From positions 687,001 to 751,000 of the forward strand of contig OY821749.1 of assembly GCA_963682055.1 (NCBI GenBank): DNA of 64,000 bases, in the 5' to 3' direction. The position numbers were made by a program, and so were the translations under genes. Positions 39,833 through 51,799 of this stretch are shown here, in pieces. A model generated the notes under the pieces. It did no database searches and was not told the origin of the DNA. It saw only the letters and a program-made list of their open reading frames with translations. How positions within the stretch are numbered: position 1 is the stretch's first letter; every line of letters starts with the position of its first letter. This DNA comes from Primula veris. Taxonomy: Eukaryota > Streptophyta > Magnoliopsida > Ericales > Primulaceae.

Positions 39833-40579
39833 CTTCGTACAATTGAGATTTGAGTTACCGTAATAAAACTTTAATGCATTTATCAGGACACAAGTTTCCG
39901 TAATGGTTTTCCTTTTCTCGTTGAATTGTTCTAACTCTAGGAAAAGATAGCTAAAAATCTACTAATTCACCATGATCTTAAAATTTAAATTTATATGGCG
40001 GAAAAAAAAAGTAATAAAAAATTTCCCATAAGTAACACTTTTTAAAGTTAATCCCGAAAAAGTTACACATAATATCACTCTCACTACTTAGTCACATTCT
40101 CCTATTAATATAAATTCCCTAAAAATTCTTTTTTTTAGAACTCTGCGTTTATCTCTTTCACGCGAACTCTATCTCGCTCTCTCTCAAATCTCAGTTGATG
40201 CAGCACACGAGATATTCATCAGAGTTTTGGCCGTCGATACCGGAGACTGAAGGTGAAAGCATGACTGTCGACGGCAGCATGACCGGAGTTTGGAAATGAT
40301 GTCCCTGTCACTTATCTTTCTTCTTCATCTATATCTTTATCTCTATCCAGCTTTCTCTCTCCCTCTCTATCTTGTTTATGTCAATCCCTTCCCTCTAACT
40401 ATGCAAATACCGCGACAGAACGTTGTAACGACAGTGACGGACAGTGGATATATGTACCGTGTACCTTGTACGGTCGGATTCAATGGTCGTTGGTGAAAGA
40501 TGAGGCCGCTGCGAGGCAGCAGCTGGTTACGTGTTTTTTGGTTTTTTACAGTAAATTAACAAAGCCCAATTTAAAAATA
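39833..40579. other. Spacer between the neprosin relic and duplicated segment B'
   Basis: AT-rich sequence with a more GC-balanced patch at about 40180-40510 (ccgtcgataccggagactg, acggcagcatgaccgg) that translates to no recognised domain. Confidence 0.5.
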
Positions 40580-40699
40580 AAAAAGAAGAAGGAAATGACA
40601 TAAATAAAAACTACCAATTAAAATATATATTATCCCTTTATTTGAAAATTTAAAATACGCAAACGAAATTAATGCTCTCTGCACGCTGAGAGAGTGAGA

Positions 40700-40712
40700 G
40701 CATTTACTAACT

Positions 40713-40749
<37 letters not shown>

Positions 40750-40760
40750 TAGATATAGAT
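40700..40760. repeat. (TA)n microsatellite
   Basis: A (TA)n run merging into taga/gata units in B'; the paralogous site near 31150 has a much shorter run. Confidence 0.85.
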
Positions 40761-40920
40761 ATTTGTCTTTAATATTTATATTCGTTTCTCTTTAATTTGT
40801 GAAATAGTGTACTAAAATAAATACAAAGATAGTGAAATCTCTTTTTTCTTTTTTCTTTTGAGAATTCATTCTTATGACGACGAAGTATTTCGTGTAATTG
40901 TCCAGTAAAAAAATTGAATG

Positions 40921-40990
40921 CAAATTGCAAAATTTAGCTTAATTAGGTTAAAATTATGTTTAACCTAATTAAGCTAAATTTTGCAATTTG
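40921..40990. repeat. Perfect 32-bp inverted repeat with 6-nt loop
   Basis: Arm 40921-40952 (CAAATTGCAAAATTTAGC at its start) and arm 40959-40990 are exact reverse complements around the loop ATTATG. The left end of the arm is shared with the paralogous segment B at 31330, but the continuation is not. Confidence 0.95.
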
Positions 40991-41090
40991 GTGGTTGTTA
41001 TGTTTCTTCTGTTGTTATGTTTTTTTTGGTGGTTGTTATGTTTCTTCTGTTGGATGGTAAATTAGCTTAATTAGGTTAAAATTATGCTTT
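40989..41090 (+). repeat. Direct repeats next to the inverted repeat
   Basis: TGGTGGTTGTTATGTTTCTT is present at 40989 and again at about 41028, followed by a third copy of the stem sequence (ttagcttaattaggttaaa) near 41062. The mosaic of direct and inverted copies suggests replication template switching. Confidence 0.85.
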
Positions 41091-41992
41091 ACTTAAGGTT
41101 TCAGAAGATGAAGAGAGAAATATTAGAAATGAAGAAAATTGTAATAATAGCAAATGACATTGACACACTAAAAGCTTAAAACTCGATTGACATCCTTATA
41201 AATAGCCAACAAGAAGGCCTAAATGATAATTTCGATCAAAGAAATTTAGGAAAAAAATTAATTGGTTTGTGGAAAGGGTGAATCATTCATTAGTGCATAA
41301 AACCATACTTAATTTCTAAAACCCTAAATTCTCAAAGCTTGTTTATCATTTTTTACATATAATGTAACATCACGTACGCTTAAAAAGAATGAGTAAAAAT
41401 AAGTAACATCATGTAGCATATGTACTAATTTTTAAACAACTCCTAGGGTCCGAATATTTTAATAATTAAGTATCATTTGTATGTACATTTTCATAATTTT
41501 CTCTTGTGAAAACGGTGGGAGGAGTTAAGAGTGGAATGAAAATGCTACAATTATCAACATTTTATGAAAAATCTTATAATTATCTAGTTTACATTATTAA
41601 CATATATATAAATTTACAAAGAAATTAGGTGATTTAAAATCTTTCATACATTTTGTTAATTAAAAATCCAACAACCGATCTTCAAATTCGAATTCCGTCA
41701 TTGTGGAAACAACAATGCAAATATCAAATACCAAATACCAATCAACATTTAGCACAATATAGGTAGCTAGATGACCACATTTAGTTTGAAGAGAAGATAT
41801 ATAACACAAAGTTTGGAATAAATCGCTATAAAATTAGTTACGTTATTTAACAAACCGAATAGACTTAGCTATCTAATAAAAAGTGATGTAGCCAGAATAA
41901 TTTCTTCGAGAAGTTGAGAATGATATAACTAAACAATAAAATTACCGGTAACACTGTTGAAAGTAGACTTTTTTTTTAGATCTTATTTGCAG

Positions 41993-42293
41993 GGGTTTTA
42001 TACATTTTTGTAATTTCGTTTATTCATTTTCTCTCGTTTTGTATATTAGTTTTTTAATTTTTCTTTTATATACTCTGGTTTCTATTTTTATTTCATTTTT
42101 GCATCTTTGTTTCTTTTTTTTTACCATGATTTATATATATTTTTTCCCTTTTAATCAATTTTCAACCACAAATTCTCGGGAACAAAAAAGAAAAGAAAGT
42201 AAAAAACTAAGATACACAAAAGAAAATTTAAGAAACTATAAGGTACAAAACAGGAAAATAAATAAATAAACGAATGTACAAAAGTGAATAAAC
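41993..42293. mobile_element. MULE-like MITE with long terminal inverted repeats and 11-bp target duplication
   Basis: A 301-bp insertion flanked by CTTATTTGCAG at 41982-41992 and 42294-42304. The two halves are imperfect inverted copies of about 80-100 bp: GGGTTTTATACATTTTTGTA at the left end against GTTTATTCACTTTTGTACAT read from the right end. Target duplications of 9-11 bp with long TIRs fit Mutator-like MITEs. The paralogous segment has one uninterrupted copy of the target at 33104-33114. No transposase is encoded. Confidence 0.85.
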
Positions 42294-43780
42294 CTTATTT
42301 GCAGTGAAATATTTCATCTTTTACATTAGTCATGGTCTGATTATAAAATTTATAAAAGGAAATTCTGGACATAAAGTAGTTCATATACATTTCACCAAAC
42401 GAATTTAAGTTGACTTTAATTCAGGCCAGAGCTTTGCTACATTAAATGGAGTGCTCGTTACAAAAATCACTTTTTTGGGACAAAAGCTAGAAAAAGCAAA
42501 GTGGCATTAAAAAGAAAGATACTCCAATATTAGACAAACGCTTACATTTTTCTTAAAAGGCGATAGGTCCTCACAACCATGGACGAAGCCAGAAACCTTA
42601 TATGGAGGTGTCAAGATTACTGTTAACTGAAATCATAAATTATGCGTGGTGTCAAAATGATATTTTTAACAAACATTCGTAAAAATACATGATAATTTTT
42701 ATAAAAAAAATCATAAATTTTAGAGTTATGAGTAGTGATTTGACCTCAATAGTCTGCACTTAACTTCCCTCTAGTCACAACTATCGACTCTTTTGCTTTC
42801 ATGGACCAAAATTTACATTTTTATTTCTATTCATTAATATAAGGAGTCTGTTTGAACGAATTAAACACACACTTTGTGTACCAAAATAAACTATAAAATA
42901 CTTTTGTATATGTGACAAAAACTAAACATCCAATTTAAGATCAGATCATTTCATATGATTAATGATAAATCTATCCCTAGCATTGTCGTGGACATAGCAG
43001 AAATTAGTCAAAGTAAAGACGAGGCAATCCGGTTTGTTGAAGATCACTTGTGAACATTTGGGGCATCGCTTGGCCTGTTCATTCAATTAGAAAATTGAAA
43101 TTTCTTAGACGACTAATTTACCCTATTGAATTTGAATCTAAAAAGTTAAACTTTAAGAAATATCGCATTTTCTATATACTAGTAATTATTTTCGGGCGAT
43201 TGGATAGCAAAGGAGTGAAAATTAAATATCGTTGAGTTGGCAATAAAATGCAAATGTTCTTTTTCTGGGTTATAAAAGTTTAAAAAAAAAAACAAGAAAT
43301 CTAAAATATATGTAGTGCGACTTTTTACTCTCTTTTCATGCTTTAAATATAAGTTGTGATGGTTCAAATGTTCACTATTAGTAAAAATATTGTGAACTAT
43401 ATAATAGCGACTGACTCGAACGTTTATGGTGACAATTAATGAAAGTGATGAATTTATAATTTGTTGCTATCGTTGGTCCACTTAATATGTATAATATCGT
43501 GTGTCATTGTACAAAAATGATCCATATCGGAATTCTATATCGAGTTTTAATAATTGAAGAGAAGCATTTTAATTTCAACATATATATACTATATATATTC
43601 ATGTGAGTTGAAAAATATTAAATGATGAATCATGAGAACTTCAATAAATTATTAGCTAAAACAGAACTAAGCAGTCCATATATAAACTTTTGTTCCTTGT
43701 TAATTTTGTCACAGGTCATAAAAAGGTTAGATAATTTTACTTTCATTCATGATCATACTTTCAAATAAAATATTTATTAT

Positions 43781-44605
43781 CATATTGTGAGTCTAACGTC
43801 TATGCTAAACCTCGGTAATTTTCTAAAATGAGGTAAAATACACCTCGGTAATATTATTGAGGTTTTGCTTATTTAAGTATCATGCACCTTTTTGGATAAA
43901 ATATAAATGAGTTATAAGTTTGCAAACATTAGATTAAAAATAGACGGATATATAATGCGATGAAATGCTATCCAAAACGAGTCATTAGACTTGGGCCCCA
44001 TTCTAAAAATTGGGCCTTTGCTAAGTGCACCTTTGACAAGCACGAGACTCTTGCGACGAGCATCACGACAGTCTATCTCATCATCGTTGTCATCGTCTTT
44101 AGCGACTTGTAATAAGGCGACACCATTTGAGTTTTTCTCTCTTTCTATCTTTAAAAGCGAGCTCATGTTGATTTAGAGTTCACTATGCTTCAACTCGATA
44201 ATATAGTTTAAAAAATATTGCTAACACTCCTAAAATAACGTCGGGACCTTAATCTCAAGCATGACACAATATTAGTATTACCAAAAGTTTCAGTTACAAC
44301 TGACATCTGAATTTACTGAAGTTCAGTTGTAATTAAAACTTGCGTTACTGCAACTTAGAGTATTAAGACGGTTGAGTTATTTCAAACGTTTAGTCACAGA
44401 TAGACAAAACCCCCCTTAATCCTAGCTATACTCATTTCTTTCCGTTCTTTGCATTTAAGCTTCACCTGTGTTACTCTTGTTTTTCGTCACAGTTAAAATG
44501 GAAACTTTCATAAAGACGTGAACTGTGAAAGGAAAAATAACAGTATAATTTACGGTATTTGTTTATGACTAAGAATATTGGGCTTCTAATCAGGCACTAC
44601 CCTAA
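43781..44605. other. Intergenic spacer after the duplication
   Basis: Contains repeated cctcggtaat near 43810-43860 and a patch at 43990-44170 with gggcccca and gggcc that looks like transposon-derived sequence. No credible gene. Confidence 0.5.
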
Positions 44606-44900
44606 TTCCGTAACCTTATCCATTTGGAGGTTGATGTAATCTCGATGGTCGTTTTTAAACTACTACCAGACCTTCTGAGTAGGTGTGACCATCTTGAAGT
44701 TCTTGTCTTGTACAATGTGAGTTAATGAGAGTTTAATATTTATAAGTTGTGCCTATGATATTAGTTTGTGAATTAATGAAATTAGTTGTCTCTAATTATA
44801 GATAATTCTTCATTGACAGGGGTTTGGTCATGATAAATTCGTTTGAGACTGAACTAAATTGCTTCCAATATGTGAATTAATGAATTTAATTGTCTCTAAT
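44606..44900 (+). pseudogene. F-box/LRR/FBD-like relic
   Basis: 44606-44716 encodes FRNLIHLEVDVISMVVFKLL followed by PDLLSRCDHLEVLVLYN and ends at a good donor (gtgagt). This is the leucine-rich stretch just before the FBD domain of plant F-box/LRR proteins. A following exon-like piece from about 44821 reads FGHDKFV, stop, D, stop, TKLLPICEL, where both stops (TGA) stand where family members usually have Trp (TGG). The codon just before 44606 is TAA. Only this fragment remains; the assignment rests on pattern recognition. Confidence 0.4.
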
Positions 44901-47900
44901 TTAGAGAATTCTCAATTCCGAAAAAAAATTGGAAGTTGGTGAAGTAATTTTTGAAAAATTTCCAAGTTCGGGAGAAAATAAAAATGAAGATGAAAATTTC
45001 ATCACATATCGAAAAATGAAATCCGAACCAGTATCTAAACTTTTCTTCCTCGCTGTTTTGCTAGTATTAATTGAATAGTAAGTAAATGTTGAAATGTATT
45101 TTGATCTTTATATTTTCTAGTGAAAAAAAAACCCAATGTTTCAGGCAAATTCCTCTTTAACGCGGTTTCTAATTTGAACTAATTTTAATCGCTTATCTCG
45201 GCTCCAAATTCAGATTTATTCATTGGTGGGTTCATGATTCAAATCTTGGGGGCGTTGAAGATTTTTTTTTCCATAGTATAAAAAAAAAGTAAATCGTAAG
45301 AAAAACCAATGAAAATTCGAACTTAAAAGCTCAATTGACTTGTCCACTGATTCAAAATTTCCAAACGACACTAAAAAATGTTCATAAATAGGAAATTATT
45401 ATAGTTTAATGTTTTCTATAAAACTATACAAAAACGTTTCTTTCTAAAACTGTCTAATAGTATCTAATCAATTGAACAAATAAATGAGCAAATTCCAACT
45501 CTAAAAACTCTATTTACAAAAGCTAAAAGACATTTGCTGTAAAATAATTATAACAAAAAATATATAAAATCAAGCATTTTACAACTCGAGTTAATATGAT
45601 AGAGCATCACTATTATTTATAGTAGAGGTCGGAAAAATAGATTAAAATGTGAGTATAATTAATATATATAGAAGTAAAAGAGCAAATTAATAATAATTAA
45701 ATAAAAAATAAGGAGAAGATTCGAACAAAGGACCATGTGGATACAATTTTTTTATGTTAACCATTTGTACGAAGTTCCAATTTGTTATTTAAGAGAATTA
45801 TTAGTGTATTAAATATTAAATGTCGGAATTTTTCTATATAAAAATTCCGTATCAACTCTCCTTTTACCTTTTAATTCCTAAGACTTTGTTTATTATTTAA
45901 CCAGATTATCAGTCCCTTTGATCTATTTATTTAACTCTTCGATTTATAAGATATTCGTAATTGTTATCGATAAAATTATTAGGCGTAAACACATGTAATA
46001 CTGTTATGTTGTCTAAAACATGCTTTTTATAATGCTTCATTCAGAATCGTGGGATATTATAGCGTAATAATGCTAAGATTTGAGGATAAGCTTGTGGACA
46101 ATTTATCGCTGTGTGCACAAATAGTAAATGTTTGAAAATATGCTACACAGAAATAACGTATTTTCGAGGATCCATCGATTCTGTCAACAAGCTGAGCCGA
46201 GTCAAACATATATTGACATCCTTTTACAAAAGAAAAATTAAAATTAAACTTGAACTTAACTCAGGATCTAGCTTATGTTTGTAGGAATAAAGCTACAGAA
46301 GCTCATATAACACCTGAGTGTAAAATTCAACAATCGATAACTTCGAAAATATTCCTAGAGGCGATAGTACAAGGAATTGTTCGGCTAAGCCTTATCAAGG
46401 AAAGAACTATCCTGCCAACATTATGATTTTAAAGAGGGGAATAATTAGTCTACAAGGGAAAAACACTACGGATTATGAAATTCATAATTCTCTCATATCT
46501 TCATTCAGTCTCCCGTCTAAGTTATCTTCGAAAACATAAAAGAGTAAATTGTATGCAGAGCCTCTTTGTTCGTCATTTAAGTTACTATCATCATCACTCT
46601 TTTGCATGTCAATTGTATCAGATGGTTTCTGGAGCTTGAGAAAAAATATGCGCGTTTTGCTTAAGGAAGTTGTAGAAAGATACAACAGTGCGATTGCTAT
46701 CCACGGGGATCCGCAAAAAAGAAATTGTTGCAAAGAAAAATTAAGAAACTATAAAATAAAAATAAAAAACTACAGCATGCACAGGAGAAAATGCAAATAT
46801 TACTAACCAGGTCAAAACTCTTGCTGTTAACCGGAAAGAAAAGAAGGGTCAGGAATCCGTCAACCTGCAAAACAAGAACAAAGTTTTACATTTCGAGTTA
46901 TTCTTTTTTCTAATTAAGCTTATGTGCAAGTGAAACTTTAGAACCCAAGTTAGCACCAATCGTATTTTACTTGATTTTGGTTAGTTCAACTGACAAAAAA
47001 TCGTAGAAAAATGGTATTCGGTCTGGATCAAACATTTATATAATGATCATGGTTTTGGACCACTACATAAATTCATAATATTCTAATTCTGGTCATATGT
47101 CACAATTCATTCTCTTTGTGGGTTTCCACTTTGCAGCTCGATTAGCCACGACTAGCAGCTCCGACGACCTCAGGGATGGCAATTTAGAGTTCACTCCGGT
47201 GATGGTGAGTCGGTGACCATGGTTCTGCTGATGAGACGTAATATTTTATAGCACTTAGCGTAAACCAGGAATTCTATAAATAAAAAATTGTATGGGAGGT
47301 AATTTTAGAAGTTTTTTTTTATCATAATATGTAAAAAAAAATTTACTTTTTTATTTATTTATCAAAATGGATGGGGAGGGGGAATGCCCGTCTCCACCTA
47401 GTTACATGCCTTGCACCAACTAATAAATGTTGGTTAACGTCCGAGCATTTACTTATAAACTTATGAACGTCGTGTCAAGACTAATGGTCATGGTGAGAAC
47501 ATATCCGGAGCTCGGCTATATAAATTCAATACATATAGATGAGACTTGAGAGAATCTAGCTCTAGATACAAAATAAAACGACAGAGGTTGAATCTATGGT
47601 TATGTCTACGGTTGAAAACCATCCAAGATACGCAGAATACGGATTGAAATGACGGGAACGAAATACAAACTCATAAAACCTAACAAAATCCATACTATAA
47701 CCACGTACAAATTGGATCAATCTCAAAAACCAATCATCAGATTATATGCTACTCAATCTTGCAAAAGTTTCAGCCAATTAATTCCCTACCATAGATGATG
47801 ATGATTACTTTTTTTAACAAGCATATCGTGTACAAGAACCGTAACAATAAAGTTACTAAGCGAATGATTTTTCGACCAACTATCAAGGATAATTTGCCCA

Positions 47901-48142
47901 TGCATTCACTAGTGAATTGGTTTACGTTTCAATAATTTCACTATTTGAGCTGAAGTTATATGTTGATAGAACCTCTAAATTCCATTTCCTCATTAAATCT
48001 ACATATAAACAAATTAGACAATTGGAGAAAACAAAAAACAAAAGTAGCAATATCTGTTTCACAACAATTTTCCCATTTCATGAGTTACATTTTGTCATTT
48101 AACACGCCGAACATGAATTTCTTTTATACCAACTTGAGGTTT
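44901..48142. other. Gene-poor spacer
   Basis: AT-rich, with simple repeats and transposon-like scraps (ggatggggaggggg with ctccacctagttac near 47370-47405). A minus-strand frame at 46482-46733 (84 codons, many polar residues) has a splice-like upstream partner near 46805-46865, but I recognise no family and do not call it a gene. Confidence 0.5.
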
Positions 48143-49791
48143 TCACGTGAATGCAATATTGACTGGTCTAGGGTTTTCCTGAACAAATTTACTCTTCGAT
48201 TTTACTGCTCGTGACGACCTTGTTGAGGACGAAGATTTTGGGGACGAATTCGATTTGTTTTTCTTTCTCCTGTGCTTTTTCAGAACTTTTGGAAGGTCGT
48301 TAGGCAATGTTTCTTTAAACGTTACTGATGTTGGTTCTCGATCCACTGATTCAAAGTCTGTTACGATATGATAAAGTAAATATTAGACTAACTTAATTCT
48401 GGTAAACTTCTTGGAGTTATTGTTTTCATTGCTTTAAGTAAAAACAAAAAAGCTATAAGTATTAAGTTGTCGCGACATAACTTTTTCTAGAGATGTTACG
48501 GTACCTATATTAGATTAATAGCTGCAACTAACCAACACAAAAAGTACTACGTACAGCACCATAACAATTGATTATTGCATACATGTTCCGTATTTCGAGT
48601 TTTCGACAAACTTAACCAAGAACACAGGCAATGAAAAAGAAGTTATATATAATCTAGTCTACCCAAAAGACCACAAACGATTTAAGCCTAATGTTGTACG
48701 TTTTTTCTGCTTTCTCGAGTAACAAAACTCATCATTTTACATGACTAGTGTCTCTGTCTACGTTTTCTGAGTGGTCTTAAGCATATGTTCACGGATTGTT
48801 GGCAATAGCAAAGACATGCAAAACCTATAAATTTATGCATTATAATTTTATTGTCATTATATTCCCATAGGCCATAAGCTACTGGCTTTTCTCGTGACAC
48901 TTAAATTTTCACATTTTCCTATGTTGCAATACTAATATCCAAAGAATAGTACAAGGTTGAACAATCTGTGGCATTGGTCTTATTCAAATGAACCCGTGAT
49001 ATGGCTTTTTTGGCTGTGTCTGTTTAACAACATATTAGCACATGAAACTGACATTAGATTAATAGTTTTACTAATGTCTCCCAATACATTCACAGACAAA
49101 TAAAATAAAATAAGTAGATATGAAGATTTAAACAAACATTGGAGATCGAACCTTGGGATGACCATGTCGAGCCTCTAGTTTCTTTAATGTTACCGATAGA
49201 GGTTGCTGCGTAATCCGACGCGGTCTTGAACTCGTTCATCTATTTTCATTTCCATTGGATTCAATAATAAAGATATTGGCAAATATGAATTAACACATTG
49301 GAAAAAACTACTACTATAAGAAAAATAAGGATAGCAACAACTGTTTAATTTGTTTCTATATGACTTTTTGATTAAAACAAAATCACCAGAAGTAAAACAA
49401 CAATTATGATCAACACTTAGCAACAACAATTGTTGCTATATTGTTGGAAATTTCACCAAACAAGTCGTATAGTATCATTCAAACCGTATGAGTAGTATAG
49501 TACTTGTTAAAATGAAAACGATAGCAATACATACCCAACTAGGTGCACTACTCGAGGGACCATCCCAACCAATATGTGCAACGTGCTTAACATCTGTTGG
49601 GTGCCCAATTTCGATTTCATGATGCTCCTTCGTAGTACTCACAACTAAAGTAGATAAAAAACAATGTTCACCTTTTATAAAGGACGTAAAAAATAAAATG
49701 TAAATGTCTATGCGAGGAAAAAGGAGAATTTACCAAAGATTTGGGAGATGTACTTGAATCCTTTGTAAATCCCTTTGATTTTTGTTGCCAT
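48143..49791 (-). CDS. RIC10: ROP-interactive CRIB-motif protein (RIC10-like)
   Basis: RIC proteins bind GTP-loaded ROP/RAC small GTPases at the plasma membrane and pass the signal to actin, microtubules or vesicle traffic. Four minus-strand exons: 49734-49791, 49535-49644, 49152-49239, 48143-48357, giving 156 residues with matching phases (19 codons plus G; TT plus 36; 29 plus G; AC plus 70 and stop). The N-terminus [19 protein letters not shown] is the conserved RIC start. The CRIB motif is at 32-48 ([17 protein letters not shown]), with its two His and Gly. The C-terminal third is basic and Ser-rich ([19 protein letters not shown]), a likely membrane-binding tail. A minus-strand TATA-like element lies near 49980-49988, about 190 bp before the ATG. 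The subgroup (RIC10/RIC11) follows from the N-terminus, the short length and synteny. Confidence 0.88.
49310..49445. mobile_element. CACTA-like MITE fragment in a RIC intron
   Basis: Contains actactataagaaa and gatagcaacaactg on one side and agcaacaacaattgttgcta on the other, an inverted arrangement. It lies in the intron between exons 2 and 3 of the RIC10-like gene and resembles the fragment at 36302-36420. Confidence 0.35.
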
Positions 49792-51799
49792 TCCAAAAAA
49801 AAATAATTGCTAAAAATTATCTAGAAGAAACAAATCCTGCAGAAATGAAATAGGTAAATCTTTGCAATAAACCAACAACAAGTATGTACATGGGAAAGAA
49901 AATCTTAAATTATATCATTTGCATAGGAATTGGTAATCTAGTTTTTGGAATGGAATGGGAAAAAATGTATCTAGAAACCTTATAAATGACAAAAAACACA
50001 ATACCTTTGCTTGTAAATTAAAAATTGATTGGGAACAAAAAAGGAGAAGCAACTTCTTCTCCTCTTTGGGATGTTCATTAAAATTTGAATAAGATTGAGG
50101 GGCACATTTTGATTGTGGAATTAAAACGAATAAATTATTATATCAACCAAGAAAATATGAGAAAGCAAAAGGAAGAAAGAAAAAGGAATTTGGTATGAGG
50201 AAAGATGGAAAAAGAGAAAGGACAACAAAGAAAACCTCCAAAAAAAAGGTGAGGGGTGGCCTTCAAGAAGTGTAATTTAAAAAATAAATAAAAGGTAACA
50301 ACAATTTCGGCATTTAATTATAATCTCTTAGCATGTTTTGTAAGTAAAATGGGGTGTAAAATGGGATGTTTAGTGCATTTCCATTATGTGTTGTCCCGAA
50401 TGTTTTTTTATCGTAATTATGGGGTGTCAGAAGGCCAAAATCGATAAAATTAAATTTTCAAATACATTGTAAAATATCGGGGTTTTCTCAATATGGGGGT
50501 GCACGAGTCTATTTTTAGTCTCGTACTATTTCCTCCCCCCTATGTGTTGCAAAAATAAAAATGAAACCGGAAGGAAAATATATATTCATCTATCGGTATG
50601 CAATTTATGACAAGGTATATGTTATTTATACTTTTGGTCATTATTAAGAAAAGTAATAATCTATATCATTATGATATATCGAAAAGATTTATTTCTTTAA
50701 TATATTCTAATAATAGGATATATGTAACTGTATAAAAAAAAAAAAAAGGAAAGCTCAGATATCAAAACATAAAGCATTGATATATCAAATGAAAAGTTAG
50801 TTTTCAAAAATAGCCAGACACAGAAACATACCAGTTTCGTGATTTGGTGTTTATAACAATTCTCTCACTAATTTAATTTAAATTATAAGCCACTGGCAAT
50901 ATGGGAATATTGGTGTTAAAACTTAGAACATAATTGAATCTTATTTTTCAAGTGTTATCATGTCAGGCACATGACAATGTGATATTAAACGGTTTCTAAG
51001 TACAGTAGTTAATTTGTTATTTTTTTCCTATTTCTGAATGTGCAGTGGCACATCGATTAAACAATTAAAACTATGTGACAAATTAAAGTTATACTAATCT
51101 GCAAAGCCGTTGAGTTGGGGTCATAAAGATACAAATTAAATTAATTAACATAGTCTTTGGTCATAATTACATGCACAACATATTTTCCTTTTGTTTGAAA
51201 ACTTATAAACTATACACTGGAGTTAATTATCATAATCTGTATTGATTTGTTTGACTGTGAAATCATTACAGTCACGTCTTACAAATTTGTATAGTAATGC
51301 GACATATTTACATACAATGTAGATTCATTAGACATTAGATTAGTACTAGTATATATATACTTGATATTGAAATAAGTTGGATGCTGCTATATAATGATAT
51401 AAATGTCTCTTGGGTTTTAGAGTACTTGATTAATTATTTCTTTCAAGATTACTAATATTGTATTCTTCTTAATTATGACTACAATTAGATTAGAGTAATA
51501 CTAGGTTCTTTTTTATTACATTTCTGAACATATTCCCAAACTTGAATCCGTTTGGTCATGAGAACACATAAATGGATTATTATGAAAACTAGAAAAGAAG
51601 AAAAAATTATTGAATACCAAAACAAAGATAGACGTTACAGTTACAATTGAAAACTGATGAAACATTTCAAGAACACAAATACACAATGCAAACATTGTAT
51701 CTCAAATTGTTTTTTTTATTGAAAATTAGGATAAAACTGAACCTAAATACTATTGTTACACAACGAACACAATAGTTGCATTTTATATCTTCTCATTGT
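49792..51799. other. Intergenic region between the RIC10-like and pectin methylesterase genes
   Basis: Contains the promoter of the RIC10-like gene on one side and the 3' UTR of the pectin methylesterase on the other. AT-rich, with no coding signal. Confidence 0.6.

Larger units (their letters stand above)
34523..43780 (+). repeat. Tandem segmental duplication, copy 2 (interrupted)
   Basis: A' (34523-35384) directly follows the end of copy 1 and matches the integrase relic and its 3' flank. B' (40580-43775) matches 30990-34505. About 5.2 kb of other sequence (35385-40579) separates A' and B', against 0.9 kb in copy 1. B' has further differences: a template-switch-like block at 40921-41090, an unrelated stretch at about 41090-41720 where copy 1 has the decamer arrays, and the MITE at 41993-42293. 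Confidence 0.75.

Noticed and set aside
43912..44176. Frames on both strands, about 60-84 codons
   Set aside because: Acidic and Ser-rich but with no family match; surrounding sequence looks transposon-derived.
46482..46865. Minus-strand frame with a possible second exon
   Set aside because: Codon pattern is mildly gene-like, but I recognise no domain and the splice sites are weak; left as spacer.
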